Notes: generated by a model not told the origin, from the letters alone. Shown: positions 45,549 through 56,592, counted from the first letter of the stretch. The stretch is 64,000 nucleotides of DNA from Aliiglaciecola lipolytica (GCF_018860635.1 NZ_JAHKPT010000011.1:33547-97546); one strand, 5' to 3'. A program made the numbers and translations.

Positions 45549-47897
45549 TTAAAATTCGTAGGTTAAACCAGCACGAACGCTTCTGCCGTCACCAATATAC
45601 ATGAAAGAACCTGAGCGGTATGCTGCTGTCCAGTACTCTTCATCCAGTAGATTACCCACATTTAAACGTAACGTCAGATCTTCAGAAACGTAGTAGTTAG
45701 CAAACAAATTAACCACACTGTAGGATGGCACTACTATTGAGTAAGCTCCTATGTCATCATCGTAGCCAGCTGCTGTGTCTGGTTGTCCACCATACATTTC
45801 ACTTTTGTAGGTGTAATCTCCACCCACTACGAAACTCTCTGTAGGCTGATAACGCAATTGCACGTAATAACTGTTATCCGCAAAGTTACTCAAAGCGCGA
45901 CCAATATTCTCGTCATTAAATGATTCCAAGACTTCTGAATCCATAAATGCCGCACTAAATTGAACGCTAAGTTGCTCAGTAATCTCACCCGTTAAGCCAA
46001 ACTCTATCCCTTTTACTCGGTTTTTCCCTGTATTTAACGAACCTAGACTGGAATAAGCATCGCCTACACTTTCCATTACGTCACTTTTGGTTATCTGAAA
46101 AATGGCGGCTGTAGCTAACAATTCATCATCCATAAATTGCCATTTTGTACCCACTTCAATATTTTCAATTCGTTCAGGGTCGGATTGTTGCGCTTGATCT
46201 GGTGTGCCGCAAAGGCCACCATATCCGCAGTTGGCCCCTAAATCGGATTCACCACCGTTAATATTGGTAGCAGTGCTGTATGTAGAATAAAAATTAATGT
46301 CTTCATCCAGTTGATAAACCAAACCGATATGTCCGTTAGTTAGATCATCCGAATAGGCAAATAGTTGTTCTCCGCTGCGGCTGTTTGTATCGTTACTATA
46401 GTCAAAGCTATCTTGGCGTAGACCTATAAACAGTTCCCATTGTTTATTAAGTTCAATGTTATCCATTACGTAAAACGCTGTGGTTTGTATGTCGAACACT
46501 GCATCTGAGTCACCTTCAACATAGCTACGATTCATTAAGTTACTTACATCGCTGACCACGTTTCCATTTCCGTCCAGCGCGCAATATCCGCTGCTGACGC
46601 CATTTCGACCATTCACTAAGCAATTACCTTCGTTACCGTAGGTAATATTATAAACACCGTTGTCCACTGACTCATCTGAATACTCAAATCCGAACACGAC
46701 TTTGTGATTTACGCCTAATAATTTAGTGTTCCAAAATAGATTAAATTGACTGGCAACATAATCGACTTCTTGATTACCTTGGTGCGTACTTAAGGTAATA
46801 GTGTCTGCATTAGGCGCTTCAGGATCTGTTTCGTCTCGTGTGCTGCCGCTAGCGCCAGTCGTTAGGTAGCCATTCTCGGTTTTACCTACACGAGTGGCAT
46901 TATAAATACGCCATTGGTCATTAATTTCGTAGTTTGTGAATAATGTTAGCGCGTATACTTCACTATCTAAAAAGTCTTCTGATTGAGCGTAAACTGGAAT
47001 ATCGGAAACTGGCTCTCTAGCCACTCTATCAAAATAACTGCCGAGATCAGGTACGTCTTCCGCCTGCATATAATAGGCGTCTGCACTGAAAGACAATTTG
47101 TCAGTAGGCAAGTAAGTCGTTGAAAGTAATAAACCTTCGCGATTTCTCACGATACCTTCGCGGCCAGGTGCATCTTCATAAGCATCTAAACCGTTAATCC
47201 GAAACGCTAAATTCTCAGAAACAGCCATATTAGTATCGATAGTAATTCGATGATATTCATCCGTTCCTATTGCAGCATCTACACGGCCAAAATTATATGA
47301 AGGATCTGCTTTTTTAGTAATACTATTAACCGCACCACCTGAAGAACCGCGTCCAGCAAACGTAGCGCTGGGGCCTTTAGTGATTTCAATTTGGTCGGTA
47401 GCAAAACTTTCACGGGTGGTCATTCCAGGATCGCGTAATCCGTCAACGAATATATCACTGCGAGCTTCATGTCCACGAATTACATACCTATCCCCAAAGG
47501 CATTACCATTTTCGCCTGTACCTAAGGTAACTCCTGATTGGGTTGACAGTATTTGTTCTAGATCAGTGCGACCGGATTCTAAAATTTGGTCTTTTGTTAA
47601 TACCGTTATGGTTTGTGGGGTATCGGCGAGATCAATGACTCTTCGTACGTCACCTGACTTTTTCACATTATAAATAGAGTGACGAACACCGTGTACTTTA
47701 ATTTTTTCTAAAGATTCAGCTTCTTTTGCACATTCAACTTCACTTTTCCCTTCAATTTTACAAGTGTCAGTGTCTTCAGCATAAACGAGAGTTGAACCGA
47801 ATGTTAACGCGGCCATTAGAGCACTTGATCCCAAGCGTCTTTTGTCTATTGCAGCTAATGGTTTTATCTTCGATTTAAGTTGGGATGTGTCGCGCAT
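45549..47897 (-). CDS. TonB-dependent siderophore receptor (Fiu-like)
   Basis: The 782-residue outer-membrane receptor has a long N-terminal export sequence, a TonB box-like KIKVHGVR segment, a plug domain (about 80-210; DTPQTITVLTKDQI, RGHEARSDIFVDGLRD, GPSATFAGRGSSGG) and a beta-barrel ending in AGLTYEF with the C-terminal Phe needed for assembly. The linkage to piuC and the plug sequence favour catecholate siderophores. A Fur box precedes it. Confidence 0.92.
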   Translation of the reverse strand: MRDTSQLKSKIKPLAAIDKRRLGSSALMAALTFGSTLVYAEDTDTCKIEGKSEVECAKEAESLEKIKVHGVRHSIYNVKKSGDVRRVIDLADTPQTITVLTKDQILESGRTDLEQILSTQSGVTLGTGENGNAFGDRYVIRGHEARSDIFVDGLRDPGMTTRESFATDQIEITKGPSATFAGRGSSGGAVNSITKKADPSYNFGRVDAAIGTDEYHRITIDTNMAVSENLAFRINGLDAYEDAPGREGIVRNREGLLLSTTYLPTDKLSFSADAYYMQAEDVPDLGSYFDRVAREPVSDIPVYAQSEDFLDSEVYALTLFTNYEINDQWRIYNATRVGKTENGYLTTGASGSTRDETDPEAPNADTITLSTHQGNQEVDYVASQFNLFWNTKLLGVNHKVVFGFEYSDESVDNGVYNITYGNEGNCLVNGRNGVSSGYCALDGNGNVVSDVSNLMNRSYVEGDSDAVFDIQTTAFYVMDNIELNKQWELFIGLRQDSFDYSNDTNSRSGEQLFAYSDDLTNGHIGLVYQLDEDINFYSTYSTATNINGGESDLGANCGYGGLCGTPDQAQQSDPERIENIEVGTKWQFMDDELLATAAIFQITKSDVMESVGDAYSSLGSLNTGKNRVKGIEFGLTGEITEQLSVQFSAAFMDSEVLESFNDENIGRALSNFADNSYYVQLRYQPTESFVVGGDYTYKSEMYGGQPDTAAGYDDDIGAYSIVVPSYSVVNLFANYYVSEDLTLRLNVGNLLDEEYWTAAYRSGSFMYIGDGRSVRAGLTYEF

Positions 47898-47969
47898 TAA
47901 TATTCCTTAGTTGTTTTGAGAAAATGATGTGTTTTTTTATTCTAAAACAAATAAACATGCTAATGCAAA

Positions 47970-47984
47970 TGATATCTATTATCA
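47970..47984. promoter_or_regulatory. Fur box of the siderophore-receptor/piuC operon
   Basis: On the minus strand the sequence reads TGATAAT-A-GATATCA, matching the 7-1-7 Fur core (TGATAATnATTATCA) at all but two positions. It is about 75 bases before the receptor start codon. Iron-replete repression by Fur is expected. Confidence 0.8.
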
Positions 47985-48298
47985 TTTAGATTTATGTGGG
48001 TTGGGGAGGAATGATAATTCATCAGCTGAAATTAGTGTTGTAGTAATCACAATAAAGTAGGGCTTTTATCAATCGAACAGAGATGTCAACGGCCAATAGT
48101 TTATAATTAATTTAGGCAACAATTCGCTGGTTTATTTTACGGTTGGAATACCTGTATTTCCAAGTGGTTGGTCCTGCTTGATGGTTTCAACATATCGTAG
48201 AAGTTATGTTAGGATTCACACACCAAGTGATTAAATCTGCTTTTTTCTTCAATCCCCTGGAGTTTAATGACGATGCACGGGCCTTTCCATCGGAAACT

Positions 48299-48317
48299 GC
48301 GAGACATGATGTCCCGC
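48299..48317. promoter_or_regulatory. Candidate operator upstream of the mannitol dehydrogenase-family gene
   Basis: The sequence GCGAGACAT-G-ATGTCCCGC is palindromic with one mismatch. It lies about 130 bases before the next start codon. A sugar-responsive repressor is possible; none is encoded next to it. Confidence 0.35.
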
Positions 48318-48448
48318 GAAGAATCGATTGCCGTTATCTAACAACCTTGGTTTCATAACACCATTTAAGTAAAGATGATGCTGCGTAATTGGCAGTAGAT
48401 TTAACATACAACCTAGCTACAAAGCTTACACATTATAAGGCTAATTTG

Positions 48449-49915
48449 ATGTCAGGATTAGATCGACAAGTATTACGTTCTTTACCTAAAGAGATTCGTC
48501 AACCAGAATATGACCTGGAAACAACTGCGCGCGGTATTGTGCATTTAGGCCCAGGAGCATTTCATCGAGCTCATCAAGCTGTTTACACTGATTTAGCTAT
48601 GTCTGCGCAAGGCGGAAACTGGAAAATTGATGGGGTATCGTTACGTAGTAAAGATCTACGAGATAAGTTGAAATATCAAGATAACCTATATTCACTGATG
48701 GTGTTGGACGACTCACCTTATGTCCAGATTATAGGGGCCTTTAATCAAATTTTTGTTTTGGGTGAGCAGCGTAAGCAAGTGATGGATGCTATGACCGATC
48801 CCAATACGCATATTATTTCGTTAACCGTTACAGAAAAAGGCTATTGCCTGAGCAATAAGGGCGAACTTGATTGGCAGAATACCGATATCAAACATGATTT
48901 GGCTAACCCCGAAGCGCCTATTTCAGCGATCGGTTTGTTAGTCGCAGCATTAAAGGTACGTTTTGCCCAACAAAATGCACAACTGACCATTATAAGTTGC
49001 GACAATGTATCTGATAATGGTGATAAGCTGGCCAAAGCGGTGATGACTTTTGCTGCAGAGGTTTCAACACCATTAGCTAACTGGATAGCGCAAAATATTT
49101 GTTTTCCCAACACTATGGTAGACAGTATTACACCTGCCACAAATGACGAACTAAGAGCAACAACCAAAGGTAAAATCGGCGTTGAGGACGCATGGCCAAT
49201 ACAGCGTGAGTCCTTTAGCCAATGGGTAGTTGAAGATAAGTTCAGTGGACCTCGACCAGCTTGGGACAAGGTGGGTGTGACATTTACTGACGATGTTCAC
49301 AAGTACGAAAGAGCAAAGCTACGGGTATTAAACGGTACGCATTCGACTCTAGCTTACCTTGGAACTCTGTGCGGACTGGAAACCGTTTATTCGGCGATTT
49401 GTATAGCGCCAATAGAACAGTTTATTAGAAAATTACTTTCCCAAGAGATATTACCTTCAATAGGTAACTCTGATGCTATGGATTTAGATCAGTATGCAGA
49501 CGATATTATCAATCGTTATCATAATAAACATATTCGTCATCTGCTGGCACAGATAGCGTGGGATGGTTCGCAAAAACTACCTTTTCGAATTCTCAATGCA
49601 ATTCGAGACAACATCAAAGAAGAAAGAAGCATATCATTACTATGTGTTCCTATCGCAGCTTGGTGTTTATTTGTTGGAAAACGTTACAAAGAGCAACAAG
49701 AGTTAGTTGATCCAATCGCTGAGACTTTACTTGCATTAGTACAGAAGCACGCTGACTCTCCGCTACAACTAGCCGATGCAATTATGGATTTGACCTCGGT
49801 ATTTGATGATCTTACAACTAATGAGGAGTTTAGAAGCATAGTCAAACGTCACGTTTTGTTGCTGTCCTCAATTAATCAACATAACTTAAATGTTTGTTTA
49901 AGTGACTTGGCATGA
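48449..49915 (+). CDS. Mannitol dehydrogenase-family polyol/hexuronate oxidoreductase
   Basis: The 488-residue protein starts at ATG 48449 after AAGG, which fits the family's length; a longer frame from a TTG has no support. The N-terminal NAD-binding signature is VHLGPGAFHRAHQAVYTD, and the catalytic KxxxxNxxH appears as KLRVLNGTHS. The family covers mannitol 2-dehydrogenase and fructuronate or tagaturonate reductase; I cannot choose between these. It is a single gene with a palindrome upstream. Confidence 0.88.
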   Translation: MSGLDRQVLRSLPKEIRQPEYDLETTARGIVHLGPGAFHRAHQAVYTDLAMSAQGGNWKIDGVSLRSKDLRDKLKYQDNLYSLMVLDDSPYVQIIGAFNQIFVLGEQRKQVMDAMTDPNTHIISLTVTEKGYCLSNKGELDWQNTDIKHDLANPEAPISAIGLLVAALKVRFAQQNAQLTIISCDNVSDNGDKLAKAVMTFAAEVSTPLANWIAQNICFPNTMVDSITPATNDELRATTKGKIGVEDAWPIQRESFSQWVVEDKFSGPRPAWDKVGVTFTDDVHKYERAKLRVLNGTHSTLAYLGTLCGLETVYSAICIAPIEQFIRKLLSQEILPSIGNSDAMDLDQYADDIINRYHNKHIRHLLAQIAWDGSQKLPFRILNAIRDNIKEERSISLLCVPIAAWCLFVGKRYKEQQELVDPIAETLLALVQKHADSPLQLADAIMDLTSVFDDLTTNEEFRSIVKRHVLLLSSINQHNLNVCLSDLA

Positions 49916-50050
49916 TGAGATTAGGTTTATGTAGTGAGATAATGGTTATTGAATAATAACCGTGCAAAATTTAAATAGCCTAGGGTTGCAGATATCTAAT
50001 TTTTATCGCCGATTAGAATGATGTTTAAGTAACCCATTATATTCTTTACC

Positions 50051-50079
50051 TTGCATGTCAAGGCGTACGTCCGTATACT
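50051..50079 (+). promoter_or_regulatory. Sigma-70-like promoter
   Basis: TTGCAT and TATACT are separated by exactly 17 bases. The -10 element matches five of six consensus positions. The start of transcription should be near 50086. Confidence 0.6.
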
Positions 50080-50085
50080 ATGCCC

Positions 50086-50345
50086 ATCTTTTGAGACGGG
50101 CTCCCTCTGAATTGGATAGTAACGTCTCGATTAGTTGGTTTAACTAGCTAAGAAACTGCAAGAAAAGACACTGATTTTTCTAAGATTACCTTATTGGTGA
50201 GTCGATTCTTGCGACCACTTATTCGACGGTCCGCACAACTTCTGTTTAGCGTCTCGCGCTCAGTTTGTTAAGCAGTCCATTAAAGTTGGATAGTGGGTTA
50301 GGGTCCAGAAACAAAAAGCCCCGCTTGTACGGGGCTTTTTGTTGT
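50086..50345 (+). ncRNA. Candidate small RNA or attenuated leader of the rimP-nusA operon
   Basis: The stretch lies between a good promoter and an intrinsic terminator and has no coding frame. I compared it from memory with 6S, RNase P, tmRNA, 4.5S and initiator tRNA and found no match. Two alternatives remain: an independent sRNA, or an untranslated leader in which the terminator attenuates rimP-nusA-infB, perhaps under NusA feedback. Confidence 0.45.
50313..50345 (+). terminator. Intrinsic terminator upstream of rimP
   Basis: An 11-bp stem (AAAAAGCCCCG / CGGGGCTTTTT) with loop CTTGTA is followed by GTTGTT. The T-run is partly inside the stem, giving a strong terminator on the plus strand. 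Confidence 0.82.
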
Positions 50346-50366
50346 TATTATTGGTTTACTTTATCT

Positions 50367-50385
50367 GGGCTTTTCGCCCTTTTTT
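50367..50385 (+). terminator. Weak second hairpin with T-run
   Basis: GGGC-TTTTC-GCCC is followed by six T, only 20 bases before the rimP start. The short stem predicts weak or conditional termination. Confidence 0.4.
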
Positions 50386-50404
50386 CGTATTTGGAGCTTT
50401 ATTT

Positions 50405-50860
50405 TTGTCACAACTTGAACAAAAACTGACGGACATGTTAGTTGCACCAGTGGAAGCCATTGGCTTTGAGCTCGTGGGAATTGAATTTGTTCGTGCAGGA
50501 AAACACTCAACATTGCGTGTTTATATCGACCATCCAGATGGTATTACAGTAGATAATTGTGCTGACGTAAGTTTACAAGTTAGCGCAGTGTTAGATGTGG
50601 AAGATCCCATCACTACTGAATACAATTTGGAAGTGTCGTCTCCTGGCATGGATAGACCGCTTTTTAAAGAAGCACATTATCAGCAGTGTATTGGAGAGGT
50701 TGTGACAGTACGCTTACGTATGCCAATGAACGATAGAAGAAACTTTAAAGGTACATTGTTGAGTGTCGACAATGGAAATTTAACGGTAGAAGTTGATGGT
50801 CAAGAATACGTTTTAGCCGTGGCAAATATCGAAAAAGGTAATTTGGTTCCAACATTTTAA
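50405..50860 (+). CDS. rimP: Ribosome maturation factor RimP
   Basis: The 151-residue protein starts at TTG 50405, eight bases after GGAG. The N-terminus then reads [20 protein letters not shown], the standard RimP start. The family signature [12 protein letters not shown] appears as [13 protein letters not shown]. RimP helps 30S assembly. It heads the conserved translation operon. The rare TTG start may hold expression down. Confidence 0.95.
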   Translation: MSQLEQKLTDMLVAPVEAIGFELVGIEFVRAGKHSTLRVYIDHPDGITVDNCADVSLQVSAVLDVEDPITTEYNLEVSSPGMDRPLFKEAHYQQCIGEVVTVRLRMPMNDRRNFKGTLLSVDNGNLTVEVDGQEYVLAVANIEKGNLVPTF

Positions 50861-50909
50861 GAAAGATTCATATTAGCGCTTTCTTAGGGAAGCAATCAGT
50901 GAGGCAACG

Positions 50910-52403
50910 ATGAATAAAGAAATTTTGTTAGTGGCGGAAGCCGTTTCAAATGAAAAGCAGGTTCCCAAAGAGAAGATCTTTGAGGCATTAGAATATGCTA
51001 TTGCCAGCGCTACTAAAAAGAAAAATGAAGGCGAAATTGAAGTACGAGTTAACATCGACCGTGAAACTGGTGATTTTGATACTTTTCGTCGCTGGTTAGT
51101 TATTCCTGATGATCAGGTACAAGAAAACCCGTATGCAGAAATTACGTTCTCTGCAGCCCAAGTAGATGAACCTGAAATTCAATTGGGTGAGTTTATAGAA
51201 GACCAAATTGAGTCTATTAAATTTGACCGTATCACTACTCAAACCGCCAAACAGGTAATCGTGCAAAAAGTACGGGAAGCCGAACGTGCACAAATGATCG
51301 CTGAATACGAAGACCGTGTGGGTGATTTGGTTACTGGTACAGTGAAAAAAGTCAATCGCGACAATGTAATTGTCGATTTAGGTAATAACGCTGAAGGCGT
51401 TATTTATCGTGACGATATGTTACCTCGTGAAACTTTCCGTCCGGGTGACCGAGTACGTGGATTGTTATACGTAATTCGTCCTGAAGCTCGTGGAGCACAG
51501 TTGTTTATTAGCCGAACTCACCCAGATATGTTGGTTGAGTTGTTCCGTATAGAAGTACCTGAGATCGCAGAAGAGACTTTAGAAATTAAAGCTGCTGCTC
51601 GTGATCCAGGTTCACGGGCTAAAATTGCGGTGAAAACCAACGACAAACGTTTAGACCCTGTTGGTGCTTGCGTAGGAATGCGTGGATCTCGGGTTCAAGC
51701 GGTTTCTGGTGAACTTGGTGGTGAACGTGTTGACATCGTATTATGGGATGAAAATCCAGCTCAATTCGTAATCAACGCAATGGCACCTGCTGAAGTGGCT
51801 TCAATCGTTGTTGACGAAGATGCGGGCTCGATGGATGTGGCTGTTGAAGCCGACAACCTAGCGCAGGCAATTGGTCGTAGCGGTCAAAATGTACGTTTAG
51901 CCAGTCAGTTAACGGGATGGACATTAAATGTCATGACCGTTGAAGACCTGAACTCTAAGCACGAAGAAGAGAACTCAAAAGTATTAGGGGTATTTATTAA
52001 TAGCCTTGATATTGATGAAGATTTCGCCGCTGTTTTAGTGGATGAAGGCTTCACAACTGTAGAAGAAATTGCGTATGTTCCTGCTAATGAATTACTAGCC
52101 ATCGAAGGTTTCGATGAAGATATGGTTGAGGAACTTCGTGGTAGAGCGAGAGCTGCACTGACTACCCAAGCATTGGCAAATGAAGAGTCATTAGAAGCTT
52201 CTGAGCCAAAAGAAGAATTGCTAAACCTCGAAGGTATGGAGCGCCATGTGGCCTACGTACTAGCAAGTCGAGGAATTACAGACCTTGAAGGCCTAGCCGA
52301 ACAAGGTACTGATGAAATAAGTGATATAGAAGAACTAGACGAAGAAAAAGCCGGACAGCTAATAATGGCTGCACGTAACATCGTTTGGTTTAGTGAAGAA
52401 TAA
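50910..52403 (+). CDS. nusA: Transcription termination/antitermination factor NusA
   Basis: The 497-residue protein has the N-terminal RNA polymerase-binding domain ([18 protein letters not shown]), an S1 domain ([22 protein letters not shown]), two KH domains ([35 protein letters not shown]) and two C-terminal acidic repeats. Length matches E. coli NusA (495). It modulates pausing and termination and may act on the hairpins upstream of its own operon. Confidence 0.97.
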   Translation: MNKEILLVAEAVSNEKQVPKEKIFEALEYAIASATKKKNEGEIEVRVNIDRETGDFDTFRRWLVIPDDQVQENPYAEITFSAAQVDEPEIQLGEFIEDQIESIKFDRITTQTAKQVIVQKVREAERAQMIAEYEDRVGDLVTGTVKKVNRDNVIVDLGNNAEGVIYRDDMLPRETFRPGDRVRGLLYVIRPEARGAQLFISRTHPDMLVELFRIEVPEIAEETLEIKAAARDPGSRAKIAVKTNDKRLDPVGACVGMRGSRVQAVSGELGGERVDIVLWDENPAQFVINAMAPAEVASIVVDEDAGSMDVAVEADNLAQAIGRSGQNVRLASQLTGWTLNVMTVEDLNSKHEEENSKVLGVFINSLDIDEDFAAVLVDEGFTTVEEIAYVPANELLAIEGFDEDMVEELRGRARAALTTQALANEESLEASEPKEELLNLEGMERHVAYVLASRGITDLEGLAEQGTDEISDIEELDEEKAGQLIMAARNIVWFSEE

Positions 52404-52431
52404 GTAAGATCAACAAGAGGAATACAGCTAT

Positions 52432-55041
52432 ATGGCAGAAGTCTCCATCGAAAAACTAGCCACCGACATAGGAACTCAAGTTGATCGCTTAGTTCAGCAG
52501 TTTGCAGACGCAGGTTTGACTAAAAAAGTAGGTGATATGATCACTGAAGATGAAAAGCGTCAATTGCTTGATCATTTGAGCAAATCTCACGGTGGCAATG
52601 GTTCTGAAGGACCAAAGCGCATGACCTTGCAACGCAAGACTACCAGTACGTTAAGTGTAGGTAAGTCGAAAGCTGTTAAAGTTGAAGTGCGTAAAAAGCG
52701 CACATACGTTAAACGTACTGATGTTGAAGAAGCGCGTTTAGCCGAAGAAGAAGCTAAGCGTAAAGCGCAAGAAGCGCAGGAAAAACTTGAAGCAGAGCGT
52801 AAAGCTGCAGAAGAAGCGAAAAAAGCCGCTGAAGAAAAAGCAATCAAAGCCGCAGAAGCTAAAGCTAAAGCGGAAGCTGAGAAAGCGGCAAGAATAGAAC
52901 AAGCGAAAAAGGATGCTGCTGCTCGTCAAAAAGAAGAAGTGCAGTTATCACCGGAAGAAAAAGCAGCGCAAGAAGAAGCAAGACTTGAAGCTGAACGCAT
53001 TCGTAAACTTCAGGAAGACGAAGCTCAGCGCAAACTTGAAGAAGATGCGAAAAAAGCGGCTGAAGAAGCAAAACGCTTAGCAGAAGAAAATGAGCGTCGT
53101 TGGAAAGAAGAAGAAGAGCGTCGTAAAAAGCAGGAAGCTGAAGAAGTGCATTTGCACTCTAACCGTTACGCTCAAGAAGCTGAAGATGAAGAAGATGCAC
53201 AAGTCGAGCGCGGTTCTCGTCGTCGTAAAAAATCGAAAAAGAATGCTGGTGCCGATCTTAAGCACGGCTTTAATAAACCAGCGCAACCTGTAGAACGTAT
53301 TGTTCGTATTGGTGAAACTATCAATGTTGGCGAACTTGCCAGCAAGATGGCCGTTAAAGCCACAGAAGTTATCAAAGCGATGATGAAAATGGGTGAGATG
53401 GTTACCATCAACCAAGTATTAGACCAAGACACTGCTGTACTAGTAGTTGAAGAAATGGGTCATAAATACGAGTTGGTGAATGACAACGCATTAGAAGATG
53501 AATTGTTAGCTGGTAAGGCTTCTGGCGATAAAGAAAACAGAGCGCCAGTGGTGACTATTATGGGCCACGTTGATCACGGTAAAACGTCTTTGTTGGATTA
53601 TATCCGCAGAGCTAAAGTAGCCGATGGTGAAGCGGGTGGAATTACCCAGCACATTGGTGCCTACAGTGTTGAAACAGATAATGGTCGTATTGCATTTTTA
53701 GATACTCCTGGTCACGCCGCGTTTACCGCAATGCGTGCTCGTGGAGCAGTCGCAACAGATATCGTTATCTTGGTTGTTGCCGCAGACGATGGCGTAATGC
53801 CACAAACAAAAGAAGCTGTTCAGCATGCCAAAGCTGCTGGCGTACCTTTGATTGTTGCGGTTAACAAAATGGATAAAGAAGCAGCCGACCCAGATCGTGT
53901 TAAGACTGAATTATCGCAACTTGAAGTTATTTCAGAAGAATGGGGTGGTGAACACCAATTCGTAAACGTATCTGCGAAAACAGGTATGGGCATCGATGAG
54001 CTTCTAGAAGCGATTTCGTTGCAAGCTGAACTACTAGATTTACAAGCCGTACCAACAGGCCCAGCAAAGGGTATCGTGATTGAATCTCGCCTTGATAAAG
54101 GTCGTGGACCAGTTGCCTCTGTGCTTGTACAAGAAGGTGAGTTAAAAGCGGGTGATATCTTGCTTTGTGGTATTGAATACGGTCGAGTTCGTGCGATGCG
54201 CGACGAAAATGGTCATGAAGTAACGGTTGCCGGTCCTTCAACTCCAGTAGAAGTGCTAGGTTTGTCTGGTGTTCCTATTGCAGGTGAAGATGCCTTAGTT
54301 GTGCAAGATGAGCGTAAAGCTCGTGAAGTTGCAAGTAAGCGTCACACTAAGCAACGTGATTTGAAATTAGCTAAACAACAAAAAGCTAAACTTGAAAACA
54401 TGTTTGCCAATATGGAAGCTGGTGATGTTAGCGAACTTAATGTTGTATTAAAAGCTGACGTTCAGGGTTCTGTAGAAGCAATTTCAGAATCGTTAACTAA
54501 ACTATCTACTGATGAAGTAAAAGTCATTATTGTAGGTAGCGGTGTTGGTGGTATTACTGAAACTGATGCTAGTTTAGCTGCAGCCTCAAGCGCCATTGTG
54601 GTTGGCTTTAACGTTCGTGCCGATGCTACTGCAAGACGTATTATTGAAGCTGAAGAAATCGACTTACGCTACTACAGTGTTATTTATGACCTGATAGATG
54701 AAGTTAAACAAGCAATGAGCGGTATGCTTGCGCCTGAGTTCAAACAACAAATTATTGGTTTGGCTGAAGTACGTGATGTATTTAAATCACCGAAAATTGG
54801 TGCAATCGCTGGTTGTATGGTAACTGAAGGTAACATTAAACGTAGTGCGCCTATCCGTGTGCTTCGTGAAAACGTGGTTATCTATGAAGGTGAACTTGAA
54901 TCACTTCGCCGCTTCAAAGACGACGTACAAGAAGTACGTAACGGTATGGAATGCGGTATCGGCGTGAAGAACTACAACGATGTTAAGGTCGGTGACCAAA
55001 TCGAAGTATTCGAAACCGTAGAAGTAAAACGCGAAATTTAA
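52432..55041 (+). CDS. infB: Translation initiation factor IF-2
   Basis: The 869-residue GTPase has an N-terminal IF2N domain, a long charged Glu/Lys/Ala coiled stretch (about 95-255), a second IF2N domain (about 285-350), and the G domain with [12 protein letters not shown] (G1), DTPGHAAF (G3) and NKMDK (G4), then the C-terminal fMet-tRNA-binding domains. An internal start for a shorter form, as in E. coli, is possible but not identified. Confidence 0.97.
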   Translation: MAEVSIEKLATDIGTQVDRLVQQFADAGLTKKVGDMITEDEKRQLLDHLSKSHGGNGSEGPKRMTLQRKTTSTLSVGKSKAVKVEVRKKRTYVKRTDVEEARLAEEEAKRKAQEAQEKLEAERKAAEEAKKAAEEKAIKAAEAKAKAEAEKAARIEQAKKDAAARQKEEVQLSPEEKAAQEEARLEAERIRKLQEDEAQRKLEEDAKKAAEEAKRLAEENERRWKEEEERRKKQEAEEVHLHSNRYAQEAEDEEDAQVERGSRRRKKSKKNAGADLKHGFNKPAQPVERIVRIGETINVGELASKMAVKATEVIKAMMKMGEMVTINQVLDQDTAVLVVEEMGHKYELVNDNALEDELLAGKASGDKENRAPVVTIMGHVDHGKTSLLDYIRRAKVADGEAGGITQHIGAYSVETDNGRIAFLDTPGHAAFTAMRARGAVATDIVILVVAADDGVMPQTKEAVQHAKAAGVPLIVAVNKMDKEAADPDRVKTELSQLEVISEEWGGEHQFVNVSAKTGMGIDELLEAISLQAELLDLQAVPTGPAKGIVIESRLDKGRGPVASVLVQEGELKAGDILLCGIEYGRVRAMRDENGHEVTVAGPSTPVEVLGLSGVPIAGEDALVVQDERKAREVASKRHTKQRDLKLAKQQKAKLENMFANMEAGDVSELNVVLKADVQGSVEAISESLTKLSTDEVKVIIVGSGVGGITETDASLAAASSAIVVGFNVRADATARRIIEAEEIDLRYYSVIYDLIDEVKQAMSGMLAPEFKQQIIGLAEVRDVFKSPKIGAIAGCMVTEGNIKRSAPIRVLRENVVIYEGELESLRRFKDDVQEVRNGMECGIGVKNYNDVKVGDQIEVFETVEVKREI

Positions 55042-55063
55042 CCCTCGCGTTTCAATTTAATTT

Positions 55064-55090
55064 AAAACGGGGGCTTAAGCCTCCGTTTTT
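55064..55090 (+). terminator. Hairpin with T-run between infB and rbfA
   Basis: AAAACGGGGGC-TTAA-GCCTCCGTTTT forms an 11-bp stem with one G-U pair and is followed by a T. It would terminate part of the transcripts, lowering rbfA and truB relative to infB. Confidence 0.65.
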
Positions 55091-55113
55091 GACTGGAATT
55101 TAGGAGTGTCAGT

Positions 55114-55542
55114 ATGGCTAGAGAATTTTCCCGCACTGAACGAGTTGGACAGCAAATCCACAAAGAAGTGGCCAGCATTTTCCAAAACGAATTTAAAAAT
55201 CGTGACCCACGTTTAGGCATGGTGACTGTGTCTGGCGTTGATGTCTCTCGAGATTTAGCCCATGCAAAAGTCTATGTGACATTTTTTGAGACTGATGAAG
55301 AAAAACTGAAGTTATTCAATCAAATAATGGAAGATAACAAAGGCTTTATTCGTACTTTGTTAGCCAAGCGTATGCGTATGCGTGCGGTACCTGCATTGAA
55401 GTTTTATCAAGATACTTCAATTACTGAAGGTATTCGTATTTCGACTTTAGTGTCACAAACATTAAATGACGATAAAGAGCGCGCGTTGAAAGCAGGTCGT
55501 GACTTAGATAAAGAAGATCAGGAAACGGACGAAAATAATTAA
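55114..55542 (+). CDS. rbfA: Ribosome-binding factor A
   Basis: The 142-residue KH-like protein begins [20 protein letters not shown] and contains [17 protein letters not shown] and a basic segment [15 protein letters not shown]. It binds 30S precursors during late maturation. Its stop overlaps the truB start by one base. Confidence 0.96.
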   Translation: MAREFSRTERVGQQIHKEVASIFQNEFKNRDPRLGMVTVSGVDVSRDLAHAKVYVTFFETDEEKLKLFNQIMEDNKGFIRTLLAKRMRMRAVPALKFYQDTSITEGIRISTLVSQTLNDDKERALKAGRDLDKEDQETDENN

Positions 55543-56492
55543 TGGCTAGAAAGCGTAAAGGTCGTGGGATTGACGGCATGTTATTGCTCGATAAACCCTT
55601 GGGATTATCTTCCAATGATGCTCTTCAGAAGGTTAAACGGTGTTTCAATGCTGCAAAAGCTGGGCATACCGGCGCGTTAGATCCCTTGGCAACAGGCATG
55701 TTGCCTATTTGTTTGGGGGAGGCTACTAAGTTTTCTCAGTTTCTACTTGATGCCGATAAAACCTATTCAGTAACGGCAACATTAGGAGTACGTACTACAA
55801 CTTCTGATGCAGATGGTGAGGTTGTTGAAAGTAAACCTGTAGAGGTCACTAATGGGCAAATTGAAGAGGCCTGTTTGAGCTTTGTTGGTACATCTGATCA
55901 AGTACCTTCGATGTTTTCTGCTTTAAAGTATCAAGGTAAACCCCTTTACTCTTATGCAAGACAGGGTATTGAAGTACCCAGAGAAGCACGCAAAATCACT
56001 ATCTATTCTTTGCAAATCGAAAAGATTGAAGACAATAAAGTCGATATGATAGTGCACTGTAGTAAAGGCACTTATATTCGATCTTTGGTGGACGATATTG
56101 GGCAACTATTAGGTTGTGGCGCATTTGTAAGCCGTTTACACCGCTCTAATGTGGCCGATTACCCGGCAGATAAAGTTATTACTTTAGATGAGCTGTTAGC
56201 GATACGTCAGAGCATTGATGATAATGAATTAGATATAATGGATGACAGCAGTTTTGTAGCGTTAGATGCATTGTTATTGGCAATGGATTCGCCGGTTAAG
56301 GCGTTGCCAGAAGTTGAATTAGAAGCCGAACGAGCAAGTTACTTTTGTAATGGCAATCCAGTTAACGCTAAACAAGCTGTATCTTTTCCACTTGACTCTC
56401 AAGTTAGAGTTTATTCAAATGATTTGTTTCTAGGGGTTGGTTTCATTGATGATAATCAACAGATTGCACCTAAACGCTTAGTCGTAAGATAG
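55542..56492 (+). CDS. truB: tRNA pseudouridine-55 synthase TruB
   Basis: The 316-residue enzyme has [18 protein letters not shown], the catalytic motif [16 protein letters not shown] with Asp, and [14 protein letters not shown]. It makes pseudouridine 55 in tRNA T-loops. The C-terminal PUA-like part is intact. Its length matches E. coli TruB (314). Confidence 0.97.
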   Translation: MARKRKGRGIDGMLLLDKPLGLSSNDALQKVKRCFNAAKAGHTGALDPLATGMLPICLGEATKFSQFLLDADKTYSVTATLGVRTTTSDADGEVVESKPVEVTNGQIEEACLSFVGTSDQVPSMFSALKYQGKPLYSYARQGIEVPREARKITIYSLQIEKIEDNKVDMIVHCSKGTYIRSLVDDIGQLLGCGAFVSRLHRSNVADYPADKVITLDELLAIRQSIDDNELDIMDDSSFVALDALLLAMDSPVKALPEVELEAERASYFCNGNPVNAKQAVSFPLDSQVRVYSNDLFLGVGFIDDNQQIAPKRLVVR

Positions 56493-56531
56493 TTTCCTCT
56501 TCGTTAGAATTAAACGTTTATATAAATTAAG

Positions 56532-56577
56532 ACTCAGGAGAGACTGCAAATTTACCGCAGTTTAACCTGAGTTTTTT
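56532..56577 (+). terminator. Terminator after truB
   Basis: A long stem (ACTCAGG...CCTGAGT) with an inner ACTGC/GCAGT stem is followed by six T. It closes the rimP-truB transcript and faces the convergent M28 peptidase gene. Confidence 0.8.
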
Positions 56578-56592
56578 GTTTTCAGTGGACAA

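Larger units (their letters stand above)
47898..48448. other. Divergent intergenic region with Fur box
   Basis: No gene is supported. Near the receptor gene lies a Fur box (47970-47984); near the other gene lies a 19-base imperfect palindrome (48299-48317). The rest shows nothing I can name. Confidence 0.6.
49916..50404. other. Leader region before rimP
   Basis: This 489-base stretch holds no protein gene and no tRNA (E. coli has metY here). It contains a strong sigma-70-like promoter, about 260 transcribed bases, an intrinsic terminator and a second weak hairpin just before rimP; these are annotated separately. Confidence 0.65.

Noticed and set aside
50086..50345. 6S RNA, RNase P RNA, tmRNA, 4.5S RNA or initiator tRNA
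   Set aside because: None of their conserved cores (for example the tmRNA ends, RNase P loops, or the tRNA T-arm) could be recognised here.
52587..53432. Several minus-strand frames inside infB
   Set aside because: They are antisense to the charged repeat region of IF-2, where biased codons keep the opposite strand open.
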